Shown: positions 23,900 to 37,285 of the stretch, piece by piece
Position numbering within the stretch: the first letter of the stretch is position 1
Layout of the letters: each line of letters starts with the position of its first letter
Source: Magicicada septendecula
Taxonomy: Eukaryota; Arthropoda; Insecta; Hemiptera; Cicadidae
DNA length: 64,000 nt
Assembly (NCBI GenBank): GCA_034769895.1
Contig: CM068372.1
Location: 237,856,343-237,920,342 of the forward strand
Direction: 5' to 3'
Notes under the pieces: model-generated
Database searches by the model: none
Seen by the model: the letters and a program-made list of their open reading frames with translations, nothing else
What the model was told of the DNA's origin: nothing
Program-made: the position numbers and the translations under genes

Positions 23900-26800
23900 C
23901 ATAATTTATGATCACCTTCAAATTTTGTTTCGAAAAATGCGGAACGGGGGGGGGGCGCCTATGTGTCTAGATAAAAAAATGAAACCTTTAATTGGTGGAA
24001 AATTAGAATTGTTACAATAGTCGTACCCGCACTACATTTTCGACATTTTGAATATGCGATTGTATCGATATACTACGATGTGAAGAAGAAGAAGTGAACT
24101 AATTGTAAAATTGTTCTATTTCTTAACGTGAAGCTAAAATACGCGTTGTTTTCTTTCATTTGTGAGATTAGATAATAATGGTTTTTTGTTTTTAGCTTAT
24201 TGTTAAAGGTATGATTAGGAAATATATGGCGTTTAATGTGCCTACACGATGCTTGAAAGATATAAACATTAAACACAGAACATAACGTATTTTTAACAAA
24301 AACAACAACAGAAAATATAAAATGAAAAATACAACTATTTCCGAATAGCAAGATTAAAACAACAAACCTATTAACAAATGGAAACAAGATTTGTTATTCG
24401 TTAGGCGGTCAATATTCTTTTGTGTTATTCAGTGAAATCTCGAAAACTTTATTGAAAGTAAATTTTGTGCTAAACACAAAAAATTGGAGACATGTATAGC
24501 ATCTCGCCTTCTTTAGAGATGGTTGCTTTTCCGGTGACCTGTACAAAGCTGAGTATTAGTGGAAAATGAGTTCTGCCACAAAAAGGGAAACATGCACAGT
24601 AATAGGCAAGTACGCCTTACTTCGAGTTGGTTGGTTTACGTGCATTTGACAAAAAGCGAGTTTTATTTTAAAGGCATATTGGTTTCCATGTGCAAATTTA
24701 GTTTGCATGCTAACCTAACAACGCCAACTTTTGGCATCACAGATACACGTCAGAGCTATATTTTTGCTAGAAACATTTTTCGTTACAAGTATGACAATGA
24801 AACACGATTGCAATCGTCAACAAACTATTTTATAACGTACACAAATAAATTTTAACGATTTCTATTATCTAATTAAAATTATATGCGATAATCACTACAT
24901 ATCAATGCCAATAATCGCTTAATCGAAATCTCAAAAATGAATGCGGGTACGGTTATTGGGTCAGTACCCTTTAATTTTATGTAACTTTTTATCGACTAGT
25001 CCTGTTTTTGGTTTAATTTTGATTTTGCTTTCCAGTAATGAGAATGTACATGTTTACTCGAGATTTTATCTTTAAATATTTCTATAGAAGTCTGCTAAAA
25101 ACTCTCAGCACTACAAAGTCAACGACACATAATTACAAAATCATAAGGTTTCAGACATTTTGTTTTGAATGATTCATTGCAGCGTATCGATATGCGCTTC
25201 TCATTAAAAAAATACTTTCCAGTTTTTAAAAGTAAATTAGAAAATTAAAAATGTCCGTTCGACAGAATCTAGTCGACAATAAAATATAGGAAATTGTTAT
25301 AAAATTAATTCTGTCCCCAAGCAGCATCAAGTTAATTGTTTTCATTAAAATTATAGTTTTGTAAATAGATATCAAAATATTGTATACCGGTAGGAAATTA
25401 CAGAGGTTCTTTATTTTACTGAGTAACAGAACATAATGTGTATTTAAACTGCCACTATTATATATCATGTAATGTACAAACATTTAATAAGCCCTGTACA
25501 TGAATGTGTTGTAAGATATCGTGAGAGTGCAATATAAATGAAAATAGGATAAAAATATTATTAAAATTCATAATTAACGTAATGAAAGAATTAACTAAAA
25601 TTTTGACTTGTTGGAAGTCAATATTTTTTTTTAAGCCATAGTGTGTCATAAGGATCTGAAGAAAAACGTGTAGCTAATATTAAAAATGAAAGTCCTATGT
25701 GATTTTTTTTTAATGGTGCCGTAAATCATTTTTTCCAGCGACAAATTCATTTAAAAACGTACTCATGAGTCTGACAGGAGAATTGGTACTTTAAGTAATA
25801 ACCAACAAGAGGAAACTTTAAAAGTTTAAGGAAACCTAAACTTCAATCAAAATTACGCTGTCTATTTAATGGTTTTAACGTATTTTTGTTCGAAACATAA
25901 AAATTGACAGTGCTTATATAAAGCTACTGAAAGTATTACAGCAACTTAAAGAACGATAAAAATTTATAAATGATTTATAATTGAAACTAGTAAAATAATG
26001 TCAACTGACTGTTAAGATAAACAGTTAAAAATGCAGAAGTGTTATACTTTGCATGAATAACAAATACCATTCGATCCTATCGATCATAAGTATAAATTTG
26101 ATTAAAAAGCTCGTTCGAGATCATAGCGCCTTCGTATGTTGACAGAGGCGTTTTTGCAAACCTCTATGTGTATAACAAGCAAACGTTGTTTTTACATCTG
26201 CCTATAAACTACACTGAGCAAAATTTGTTCAACGGTAAAAACTGTAGTTTAAAAATAAAAATAAATGAAATGTTGATTTAAAAAACTCAAAATTATGTTG
26301 TTATTGGCATACTGTGTCCTCGTTTTCAGACTTCCTTGTGTTGAAGAATTTTCGTATAGTAAAGATTTTTTTAATAAGACTTTTGTAGTTGCAAGATAAC
26401 AGAAACCGTTACAACAGATTCTGAATCGCCGGTAGACTAGCAGACTAGATCTTGTTGCTAACGCCAATTTTTCCGTAATAAATACACACATATTTAAGTG
26501 AAGTATAATTAATTAATTAACGTAAAATATTAACAAACAAAAAAACAATTAATTACAACTACTTTTGCAAACCACTGATTCCAATTTTAATTACATGAAT
26601 AATAAAAAAGTAAACCAGATAAATCAAGTTTGTTTTGATATTTACGTGCGTTTTGCAAGAATAATGATTTCAACACCTACAGAATCCTGCGCGATCGTGA
26701 ACTTCGCTGCTAACAATACTATAGATTTTGTGGTTTTACCAAGGCGAGCCCAAGCAATAGTTGTATGTCGTTTAATAACCTCATATTTCAGTTATTATCA

Positions 26801-28880
26801 TGCCTCATTGTATCTATAGCGTTTGATATTTTTAGAGACCTGCTAGGCCTATATGCGAAATCCACATTTTGCAAAATAAGTAGTTTGCTAAACGTTATTT
26901 ACAGATATTAATTTTTTGTTGTTTATTTAACTAAAGCAGGATAAAGACGATATTAGAAAAGAACCGAAGTGTGTCTAGTCTTAAATTAGGTGTGTCTACT
27001 CGATAGAAATAATTTTATTTTAACCAAAAACATATTCAATTAAAACGTTTATTAAAAGTTACTTAATGAGCTCTTATTTTATGAATAATATAAAGTTTTT
27101 TAATCTTAAAAATATTTATATAATAAATGTACAATCCAATTAAATTGAATTGCTTAAAGTCGAAAGTGGTTTGTAGTGTATTAAAGTTGTATAGTTTTGT
27201 AGTTGTATTGTATAGTTTTTTATTTAATTATTTTACTTATTGTTTTATTATTAGTAGGTCTATTAACTGAATTATGTTGCTTAATTTTATTAATTAAATA
27301 ATCTGATTACAATATTAACACATATGGTGATGGTGTAGTCGTTTCTGTCATTTTCTTTTGGTACTACTGTAAGAGTACTTGCAGTTAACTATACGCACAC
27401 ACACACAACGAATGTAATGTTTCACTGTAGCAACTACAAGAGTAACTACACATTATAGTACAGTAGCCTGTGCACATTTGAGTTTGAGTCTGTTCAGAGT
27501 GCAGTAAAATCAATAATTTAAAAAACAATGTGCCGAGAATTATAGATATATGTCATTTATGAGTAAGACTTTTACAGTTCTTAATCATTCTCACGTTATC
27601 GTTAAAAAAAGTCTTGAGATACTTGCCTCACCTCAGGTGCCTCAAACAGACGGTACTGGCGTGTAATTAGCCAATTGACTGCAGCAGCATACCCTGTTTG
27701 TTGCATCTGTGGAGATTAACTGAATCAAAATAACCAATGGAAACTAGTTACAACAGGGAAACCAAAAGGCTTCGTTATCACTAGTGACGAAGGAAGGTCT
27801 GGATTCGTGCTAGACAGATCTTGACAAAACCGGACTACCCAGTCTCTTACTCACGCCTTTATCTCTAAAGGTTATGAAACTAATAAATACATACACACTC
27901 GTATTGTAGTATTTTGACAGCGGTTGCCCCCGGTTCGATACAACAGTAACAGTTCCAACTGGTTTAGTGTAAGAACGTCTGCCGTTTAAGGTGTCTTAGG
28001 TCAGCCAACCACAGAAGCGCAGGTGATAGGAACATAAAATAAATGTAAGTTAACAGTAAAAAATCATTGGATGTCTTTATTTTCGTATTTTATTATCAGA
28101 TTTAAAATGTGATTTATACGTTTGGTAAATCATATCGGCAAATCGTTAGTGTTTTATACGTATGTTTGACACACTCTTCGAAAAGGTAGTTACTACTCCT
28201 TACCGTTGCATAATTTGTTCCGAATTTTAAGGGAAAGCCCATTTTGACTCGTCTTGTATTATTTGTGGTCTGCGTTATTACTTTTTCTGAGAAAAAAAGT
28301 ACAAACTTTACTGTGTTCAAATATCCGAACTAAAATGAAAGCGGAGAAGAAACTATAGAATAAAAATTTGGATAGTTCTTGTAACAAGTTCAATCTGGTT
28401 TAATACTATATAAAAAGGACTGCCTCGATCAAGGACTCGTGATTTGATCATTATTGTCCTGGCGTTACGCTGACACCCTGACGGATATACGCGTAAAAAC
28501 TGTAAGTTGACATTAGTAAAGAAACGAATATTTTTAATATAAAATTATTTTCTTAACTATGAGTTCCTTCTGTAATTGAATTTTCATTTTTTTAAATTGA
28601 TATGTGTTTTAAATTGTTGTAATAATATTATTTCTCAGGTCATATTAATTTTTAAAACACTTTTAATAAAAACAATTTTACTTTATCATTATTTAGTGCA
28701 GCTATCAACATGAATATATCTTCTGCTTTTGTGGTAAAAACAAAGGTATAAGAATTGATATGTAAAGCCTAGATATTTTAAACTTTTACGTACAATAAAA
28801 AACTAATAGTGTAAGAAGACTAAAAGAATTATGAATAAAATGCGCATTACGGGAGTTGTGTAGCTATTTAATTGGGTTTT
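23900..28880. other. 5 kb of AT-rich DNA with no recognised feature
   Basis: I checked for protein motifs, repeats and structured RNA and found nothing I can support. Open frames of 60-104 codons are AT-driven and motif-free. Confidence 0.4.
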
Positions 28881-28887
28881 ATCATTG

Positions 28888-29045
28888 CATAAGGGAAAGT
28901 AATTAGTGAGATAGAAGTCAGCCAGTCGCGAGTCGTTATCAGTAGCATAGTTAAAAAAGTGAAAGATTGCAACAGTGATGAAGCATTAACTGGAAGATTG
29001 TCAATCAGTAATTAGACAGTTGAGAGAATAGTACAGTTGATACAA
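28888..29045 (+). pseudogene. Tc1-like transposase, helix-turn-helix N-terminal fragment
   Basis: The plus strand reads GKVISEIEVSQSRVVISSIV followed by KKVKDCNSDEALTGRLSISN, a stop and TVERIVQLIQ. This matches the paired-like helix-turn-helix of Tc1 transposases (the G-xS-xxEIAxxxGVSxSTVSxIxKRxKxxGS...TGRP pattern) that binds the TIRs. The catalytic domain does not follow, so it is a short relic. Confidence 0.65.
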
Positions 29046-29499
29046 CACAAAACAATTTTAACCAAAATTTTATGAACTTAATTATCTATATTTATGTATA
29101 TATATTTATTAACTTTGTAACACACAGTTGACACAACTGACCATACTTGATTTTGCTAAAAATAAATAAAAAACAATTTTTACCGTCATGAAAATCGGTA
29201 AGGTAATATATAAGAATTTCTTGTTTGTTCCAACCATTTCGTCTGCGAAGTGACCTTGAGCTTTTATTCTTTCTGTATGCTAGTATATTTTTTGTGTACA
29301 GAATTGTGTTTTAAGATATCTACAATTTATAAAAAGTCTATTCAAAATCAGTTTTAAATGATAACTACACGATTAAAACGGACGATATGTATTTTGCGAA
29401 GTTGGTAATCATGAATAATTTTTGAGTAATTTTTTGTACGTAACTTTATTAAAATTCATATTCTTGTGCAGTATTCGATCGCCAAATATATTTCAAATA

Positions 29500-29760
29500 T
29501 ATCAACGTTTAAAACGAGCGAAGCAAGCTCTCAGTTTTAACTCGACCGTTTGATATTTGTCTATCTGTCTGTCTGACTACTTGGGGTATGGTGTCACGAA
29601 AACGTTTGAATGCATCAACCGATTTTCATAAAACTTGGCATGGTTATCTATACTTCTGTCCAAAGACCAGTATTGTTTTTGAGATTGATCTCCTTCCAAA
29701 AAAGGAGAAGGGAGACAAAAATGTGATAAGGTAAAATTAAAAAAAAATTCAAAACTATGT
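29500..29760. repeat. possible interspersed repeat
   Basis: Phrases such as TATCTGTCTGTCTGACT and CCGATTTTCATAAAACTTGGC are common in old arthropod interspersed repeats. No second copy was found in the window, so the class is unknown. Confidence 0.3.
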
Positions 29761-30575
29761 GAGGTATTAAAGAGAATTATGGTAAAATCTTAAATGGTAA
29801 AAATCTTAAAGAAAATCTGAAGTAAAATCTTAATGTGGTATTCAGTTTACCATTTCACAGTTTTATGTGTTAATTCATTAAGTACCGGTACGTGAATAGA
29901 AACGTACGTTGGTTGTTGCGTATCAGTTTTATGAAAGCGTAAAAATTTCCCATTTATCAGTTATTATTTACAAGTTGTCGGAATTTAAAAGTTATAACTA
30001 TTATGTTGAAGGCAAAAAAAAAGCAACAGATACTAAATATAAGCGGTCTTTCCATATATTACTAACGATTTCTTCTACGGATTATTCATTAACCCGTAGC
30101 TTTCTTAACCCTGATGACGTTTATGGGTCGTGGATCAGGATCAGAGTTAGCCTTATTCGATTTTACCAATCGATAATCCATTGTGAACTAAAGCGTACCT
30201 TTTAGTAATTAAATCCACAAATGATCCAGATGTCTACGAAAATAAGTGGTTCATTTTATTGTTCATAATATGTTAAAAGACAAGTACACGTATGGTCAAT
30301 ATCACTAAACACATACAGAGAGGCCTACACTTGGTTTGTCAATTCAAGTAAACCAATTGATAACTATGTTAAAAATTTATAAAATGGACGTTAGCTAACA
30401 TAAATTTAATTTTTTAAAAGAAAAACTTCGGCTACACCAAAAATCGATAGTCGCTTTCAGATAAATAATTTAAAACATAAAAGATAGAAATAACAGAAAC
30501 ACATTTCTATCATTTCAGTGTTATGGTAATGAAGCATTTCTATTAATAAACCAATATTACTTGTAGGATAATCTA

Positions 30576-30576
<1 letters not shown>
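29761..30576. other. unrecognised AT-rich DNA
   Basis: Only motif-free open frames are seen. Confidence 0.35.

Positions 30577-30621
<45 letters not shown>
30577..30621. repeat. (TG)n microsatellite
   Basis: About 22 perfect TG units. Confidence 0.98.
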
Positions 30622-30624
<3 letters not shown>

Positions 30625-30967
30625 TTTATGTTTATAAATTATTTTTTACCCTATTTAAGCTTATAAATTTAGTACAGCACGTAGTCATCACTTCGTTTAA
30701 TCATTAAATTCAATATTTCCAGAATCATTCATTCGATATGACGTCATTTATAATAATAAACGGAATGAAAAATCGTTTTAATTGCTCTGCAGTTACGATG
30801 CATTTACCGTTAAATCTCGTAATATTCTCCGTGCTTTGAATTTATTTTTTAATTGTCTATTCTAGCAGTCGTAAAAAAAAATTATTTATTGTTTCGCTTC
30901 AGAATCGTAGCTTGTATTCGTTGTAGAAGGAAAGACTTCATAAAGCAGAAGAAGAAAACTAAGAAAA

Positions 30968-30997
30968 GAAAGAAGAAGAAGAAGAAGAAGAAGAAAA
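30968..30997. repeat. (AAG)n microsatellite
   Basis: About ten AAG units. The lysine-rich frame across it is repeat-derived. Confidence 0.95.
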
Positions 30998-31287
30998 CAA
31001 AAAGTAGTAATTTATTAGAAATTACAAAAACTTATTTAAAAAATGAAATTGTTTGTTTACATCGTTTAAGTGTTAAATTTTAACACTTAGGTCTATAATT
31101 TGTTTTAAACAATTAATTGTTATCTTCAAATGTAGGTAGTGATATTTTAGCAGTCGATTGATGTCGTTTACTTCATAAAAGTCGGGCATTGCGTAGATGT
31201 AAAACATTCACAGCAGAAAAATATATGGTAAGTGTAGCCATTGCTATACAATTATGTAAACCAGTTGCAGGTTTCTAAGTAGCGAAT

Positions 31288-31288
<1 letters not shown>

Positions 31289-31381
<93 letters not shown>

Positions 31382-31401
31382 CAGGCAGACAGACAGACAG
31401 A
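31289..31401. repeat. (GA)n microsatellite passing into GGCA/GACA repeats
   Basis: About 44 GA units followed by GCAGGCAGACAGACAGACAG. Confidence 0.98.
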
Positions 31402-32602
31402 ATGCCATCATAGTGGCTCATGATTTGCGAGTAGAAATTACAGACACGTACTTCAATGAGACTGAATGTCTATTTTATTGTCTAATTTGCTTAGGTTCAG
31501 TTTATTGTTCTGTTGTGAGACGTCAATAGTTAGAACAGTATTCAAACAAAAGGATGCTGGAAGAAGTATACCGGATACAAATTTTAAAAAAGTACAAACA
31601 TATCAAGCATGATGCGTAAAATTCTTCACCACAGTTAAGAAACAACAGTCGTTTTGTAAAGGCGGGTTAAGTTTGGTTAGGTGAGATGAATATTAGGTGA
31701 GACGAACCCACGACTTCATAGAATTTACAGAGTACATAGGCCTAATTGTTAAAAGTGGGTCATGTGATTACAGCCAGTTCGCTTTTAGGCAATCAAAAGT
31801 CGGCAGCAACTATTTCCTTGTAACAAATACTTGTTTCCTACTACTAATTTGATAGCAATTTTATCTGTCTTGAACTAGTTTTTTTCACCAGTGTGTTTAG
31901 AAAAATAGGACTGTGTACAAGGCAAAACATAATGTTGTTGTAACGTGTGTTGTTTTCAGCACGAATATAATTAAAATTTGTTTAACATAGCCTATATCTT
32001 TAAAAAAAATTAATTATTATTGAAAAGTAGGAACTAAGGGAACAAAATTAGATCAGAAACTAAACTGGTTTAAATTAGATTAAACTAAACTAAGTGGAAA
32101 TTAAATAAGTAAAACTAAACTAAATTAGATTAAAACTAAATTGCTATCAAAAATTCTTTGAAGTTTAACTTTTAAGAATTTGATGAATCTAATGGTTGGT
32201 CAATGAGAAACTGCAGTAACTGGCTAATTGAAACAGGTCAAAAACTGGACTTTTCAAGTCACTTGAAAACAATTGTATTAGGAAAAGATATTATTCCTAT
32301 GGCAAATGTTGACAGTTAAAACGTTTTAAACTTTGAACGTTTTTCGTTGTTATCGATTACTTGATTTACAGTTTGCTCTTGTTAATAACAATGATGTTAG
32401 CGACTAACAAGTAACACTTTTGGTAGCTTGTGAAATTATCTCAAAATCTGATTCACTTGCTATCGAAATACGATTAAAATCCACTGATTTTAACTTTTTG
32501 ATGTGTAGACTTCCTCCTGACGTACTTAAAGAACAGAGAACGTAACGAAACTAGGAACTGTAGTAATCTTATGGTTACCTTGTAGTACTTACTTTTTATG
32601 TA
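31402..32602. other. AT-rich DNA with degenerate AAACTA-type repetition
   Basis: No gene is seen. Between about 32035 and 32150 the phrase (T)TAGATTAAACTAAA recurs in degenerate form, suggesting an old minisatellite. Confidence 0.4.
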
Positions 32603-33044
32603 CAGTGGTGTATCTAGAATTTGGCTTCGTGGGGGGGGGGGGGTCCGGTTAAGTCGGCTTCATACAAAAGACAAAACAAGTTAAGACTAATCGACATTAC
32701 TATATTTAAAGAGTGGTTGAAAAACGTGTGATAACACCTGAAATCAATCCCATTCAAGTAAACGGTAATAACACAATACAAATACGCGTAATTGAAACAT
32801 TGTTTAGAAGGTAGTTATTGACTGAATTAATTCTCCTATTTTTCATATTTCAAACGTATACGCAAATGCTGGTAATAAACCTGTTTGTATATTTCTGAAA
32901 GAGTTACTACAATATTAGCGCACACAGCTACAAAAAATAATAAAATAGCCTAAAAATTAAGAGATTAACAAAGTTTTCCAACTTTTTTGAACATCTGAGG
33001 GTGGGGGCGGTCCCGTTCGTCACCCCCTCTTAAATACGCCCTTG
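32603..33044. mobile_element. hAT-like MITE, 0.44 kb
   Basis: The left end reads CAGTGGTGTATCTAGAATTT and the reverse complement of the right end reads CAAGGGCGTATTTAAGAGGG. The pattern CARKGGYGTATYTARRA followed by a G-run is that of non-autonomous hAT elements. The interior is non-coding and AT-rich. No clear 8-bp target duplication is visible, so the borders are approximate. Confidence 0.5.
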
Positions 33045-33081
33045 TGCAACTATTTTTTTTAAATGTAAATCAGTAGCCTAG

Positions 33082-33230
<149 letters not shown>

Positions 33231-33612
33231 TATTATTGTAACAGGGTTTTCATATGAATATGCTCTTAAATTCCTCGTACATATACATACACATATTCAT
33301 ATTATTATGTCCAGACATATTCGCGTATGTATTCTTATGAGTAATGCTTGTAAGCCTACAATAAGCACAAAACGGTACAGTATATGAATATGTGCAATGT
33401 ATACTCGTATTTACTTTCCGTAGTATTTTAGTAGAATAAATATAATTTTATATTCAGAGGGGAAGATAGGGAATTCGGGGGATAATTTATATTTCCTTTT
33501 GCCCTGTCTGTTCAATGTTGCAAATAAGAAATCTCTGAAAACTCTACGATTATTGCAGGAGCAGTAGGTACTAACATAACGTAACAAACTAATGAAACAT
33601 TAAAACTGTAGG

Positions 33613-33614
<2 letters not shown>

Positions 33615-33657
<43 letters not shown>
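33615..33657. repeat. (TA)n microsatellite
   Basis: About 21 TA units. Confidence 0.97.
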
Positions 33658-33660
<3 letters not shown>

Positions 33661-34580
33661 CGTACTGTTATTATTTTTTAGTACTGTAATTAATTATGTA
33701 ATTATGATACGTAACTACCTTTATTATATTTTTTGTTTATCAGTACATGAAAAGAAACTCTCTCTCTCAGGGTTAATGATTATTAAGCTGTTTGATCGTA
33801 TTTACGATTGTATATAATATTTTCTTTTCTTTAAACCAAACCAAATACAGTTAGTATGTAGTATTTGAGAAATAACCATGTAAAAAATAAGTACCAAACT
33901 AATGTAACTTGACTGATTCTGAATTCTTCCAGCTGCCACGGGTTCACTTCTGGTTGATGTTTATTATTTTCAAAAGCAATGTCAGGCTTGGCGATCCGTT
34001 CCTTCACACAAATTTCTTATTGGTTTCACCGCTGAATGTTGTTTTCTAGGACGACTGCAACACAGATGTCTCCTCGGAATAATTAATTATATTTTATGGC
34101 CACTTAAACTATTCTTCAGTCCAGGATTTCCCTCTTCTATCGGTGTTCTATTAAGGATATGTTTAGGTTTCTTGTAATATTATTTATTTATTAAATTTAT
34201 AATCAAAACTGTGGTATAACAAATTAAATTCCTTTACTGTTTTTTCTTTTACATATGACATTAAACTTGATGATATATTTTTAGACTCTTGATGTTACTT
34301 TTCTTAGATATAATTGAAGACTACTAACATTTCCTTTCATCTCTATACAATACAATTTTTTAACAATTTACAAATTTGCCACTTTGATAATTCCCTACTT
34401 TCATTACATCTGTTTATCATATACCTATTAAAAACATATATCACTTTTCTATTTCTTATTAAACATTTGTATCTTTTCTATTTTAAAATTTATTATTTCC
34501 CTATTATGTACTGTGTTGCATTTTAACAGCAGTACAATACATAAAATTTTTTATATAGGTAACTCGACGTTTCTTGCAGT
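33658..34580. other. unrecognised AT-rich DNA
   Basis: Nothing supportable is seen. Confidence 0.35.
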
Positions 34581-34957
34581 AATTATATAATTTCTGATGT
34601 TATTGAATTTGTTTCTTCTGCAAGTAGTATAATTTCGTATATTCTTTTTAACACCTGACGCACGTTTCACTGAAAAATATCAGTATCATCAGATGTTTGT
34701 AAGTAAATTAATAACAAACGAAATAATTCTATTAATATAAAAATTAACGAATAATCGAATTTGTATCAATTTTAATTTAAAATAACTGATAATCGATTTA
34801 AGTCGATTAGTTAACGATGTTTTAATGTTTATTTTATTCAGTAGCTGTTTTATCGGTTATATTTGAACATTTATTTATAAGTGAAACGTGCGTCAGGTGT
34901 TAAAAAGAATATACGAAATTATACTACTTGCAGAAGAAACAAATTCAATAACATCAG

Positions 34958-34970
<13 letters not shown>
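34581..34970. repeat. inverted repeat with 90-bp identical arms and a hammerhead ribozyme
   Basis: 34581-34670 is the perfect or near-perfect reverse complement of 34881-34970, around a 210-bp AT-rich spacer. Both arms carry the 3' half of a hammerhead (GTGAAACGTGCGTCAGG); the left side retains the complete motif extending into the spacer. The right arm runs directly into a (TA)n tract. The design matches the other two hammerhead-bearing inverted repeats in this window. Confidence 0.85.
34651..34698 (-). ncRNA. hammerhead ribozyme
   Basis: On the minus strand CTGATGA (34692-34686) is followed by stem II ACTGA/TCAGT with an AT-rich loop, GAAA (from 34668) and stem III ACG/CGT with a TG loop. 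Cleavage is expected after the C at 34657. Stem I is weakly paired with mismatches, so activity is less certain than for the copies at 45407 and 59399. Confidence 0.65.

Positions 34971-35001
<31 letters not shown>
34962..35001. repeat. (TA)n microsatellite
   Basis: About 19 TA units directly at the right arm of the inverted repeat. Microsatellites at the ends of Penelope-like elements and LINEs are common. Confidence 0.95.
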
Positions 35002-35004
<3 letters not shown>

Positions 35005-35569
35005 TTAACAAAAGGTATGGCTAATATAATTCTGAACAAGTAAAAAATAAACCAGTGTTAATACGAAAGAAAAATATAAGAAAAAACATAAGTATATCCG
35101 AATGAAGGTTATTTTCGTGTCACAAACAGCGGCGAATTCGCATGTTTTAAGAAATACAACGAAACATCTTTTAAACAAACAGATAGTAGACAATTCAAAG
35201 TGATTTTTCGTATGCTGTACGTTTTTCTCTACACAAACTAATACTGTAGCGAAATCCATCTGCCGTGTGCTGCTATCTGCCTGAAGTACTTGTAACGATT
35301 ACTAGTGCCACGTCTGTTTTTCTTGGCACTTTTTTTGTTGTAAATAATAATCCAAACTAAAAGTTGTTTAACTCATTATGCTCTCACTGTTTCCATGGTA
35401 TAGAATTATATGCGTTTGGGCGGATGTTGGATGTTGTAACAGTTTGTTTCCGTATTATGTAACTTGGTTTTAACGCGAGTTTTCGTAACGGATATCGGCT
35501 GCCTCTCGCATCCTAGCTTCCAACGTTTGCGGTCTCTATGCTTCAGTTTTCTGTTTTCTTGTGTGAAAG

Positions 35570-35745
35570 GACCATCTGGAGCATAAGGATGATCAAAGAC
35601 TACCAAAAGCGGCAAGTAGATACAAACCAGCTGGAAGAAGCAGCGTAGGGAGACCAAATAAAAGATGGGAATACGTCCTATGAAGCCGGAACAGGTCACC
35701 AAGGCCTAATCCTTGTTGGGGAAGAAGAAGAAGAAGAAGAAGTTT
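35570..35745 (+). pseudogene. LINE 3' end (same family as 42700-43304 and 53130-53606)
   Basis: The plus strand reads DHLEHKDDQRLPKAASRYKP followed by AGRSSVGRPNKRW and then a stop. This corresponds to the last part of a LINE reverse transcriptase. A short 3' untranslated stretch (GGCCTAATCCTTGTTGGGG) and a (GAA)n tail follow. The same 3' phrase CCTAATCCTTG occurs at the 53.1-kb copy. Only the 3' end was inserted. Confidence 0.8.
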
Positions 35746-35779
35746 TCTTGTGTGGTCTGCGATGTCATTACTCCTGTGT

Positions 35780-36205
35780 TCACCTTTCCGCCCAATTATT
35801 CGTTTAGTCTACACCTGTGAACACCGATCCCTGGACACCTCAGTCTCTTTTTCACTACTGTTTTTACTATATCGATATTGACTCCCCGGGCTCAAGTTCA
35901 TTTACGTAGTTTGTATTCTGAACACATCTTTTATATTAATTATCCACAATTCAACACCACATGTTGCAATACTTTCCACGATGGTTTTGTAGATACTTAT
36001 TTGAGTTGAGAGATACTATTGACGCCTTCAGCAAGCCCCATTTCACTGATAATTGGTTGATTGACTTTACCGATTCTAGTGCCAGCTTACCCTCCACTAC
36101 TACCATATTTTTCACCTTTGTACCGATATGTTTATAACAATCGCTACATTCAATACCGGCGTCTTCAAGCATTGTTTTTGAATTGCACACTAACAGGTCT
36201 CCCAT
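35780..36205 (-). pseudogene. LINE reverse transcriptase fragment, frameshifted
   Basis: On the minus strand LALESVKSINQL...WGLLKASIVSLNS is followed, after a shift, by IYKTIVESIATCGVELWIIN. IYKTIVESIxTYGxExWxxN is the usual post-palm segment of a non-LTR reverse transcriptase. Later residues are broken by stops. It lies convergent to the separate LINE tail at 35570-35745. Confidence 0.6.
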
Positions 36206-36604
36206 CTTAGATGGATTTATGGTCGGTCAGCCTCCAGTTCCTCTATTCTTCATCAAACTTGTATGATATTTAATCTATAAATTAATTCTACTTAGTTTTC
36301 ACTACAAAATTAGAGGACAGTAGAAAGTGATTAGTTGATATCAAGAGAATCTGTTAATTACTATTAAAAGAGTAAAAGTTTAAAATACCTTAGTTGTGTT
36401 CCTTTGAATGTTTTTTGAAATTCTTTGCGCTATCGAGTTCAATAATTTTTGGTCACAAATTTTATAAATTAAAAAAAAACTAGTGACAGCAGTTTCAATG
36501 ACTTATATGCATAGTTTTAGATGGCGGTGACGGAATGCTTATCCAACTTACTGCGACATAGCTTTTATGTCTCCTCTGATTTTTTCATAACAGCTATCCT
36601 ACCA

Positions 36605-37285
36605 CAGCGGCGGATTTCCTACTAGGTAGACTAAGCAGTTGCCTAGGGCCGCAATCGCTTGGGGGTGTAACACTAGAATTTTTTGGGGCGGGGGGAGGAA
36701 AAATCACATATACCAAAACAATGAATTTTCCAAAATTATTAGCACTAGTTTGTAAAACTATGAAGTCAGTCTTATTATAAGATAAATCACAATAAAGACC
36801 ATTTGAAATCACATAAATCACCATCATGAAATATTACGATATATTTAAAGTTATGTGCTGTAATAAAAGTTAGCATTCTAAATAAACAGGAATACAGTAA
36901 ATACTTTATTTTTGTTTTATTTTAGCACTTTAGTACTCACTTACAATCCATCGGAATAATAAAATGGTATTCATAAGTAGTTGAGGAAATCAAATCACAC
37001 ATCTGCAAATTTATGATTAATTTCTTACTAACTTATTAATTTTGTAATTTTATTATGTTGTACTTAATTTATTTAAAAGACTGCATAAAGTTTCACAAAA
37101 GTATTTTAAGATAAAGTGCATCTTCAAATACATCGTTGTTAAATACTGAAATAAAAGATGAAAATAGTCTCAAGTAGACGAGTGGTACAGACATACGTGT
37201 ATGTGTGTAACAAACTTTCCCGTTTAAAAAGGGGACCTCCGGGAATAAATTGCCTAGGGCCGCAAGAAGTCCAAATCCGCCACTG
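36605..37285. mobile_element. hAT-like MITE, 0.68 kb, with target duplication
   Basis: The left end is CAGCGGCGGATTTCCTACTA and the reverse complement of the right end is CAGTGGCGGATTTGGACTTC; both continue to a shared TGCCTAGGGCCGC or its complement. Flanks CCTACCAC (36598-36605) and CCTGCCAC (37286-37293) form an 8-bp duplication with one mismatch, the length used by hAT transposases. No coding sequence is inside, so it is non-autonomous. Confidence 0.75.
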
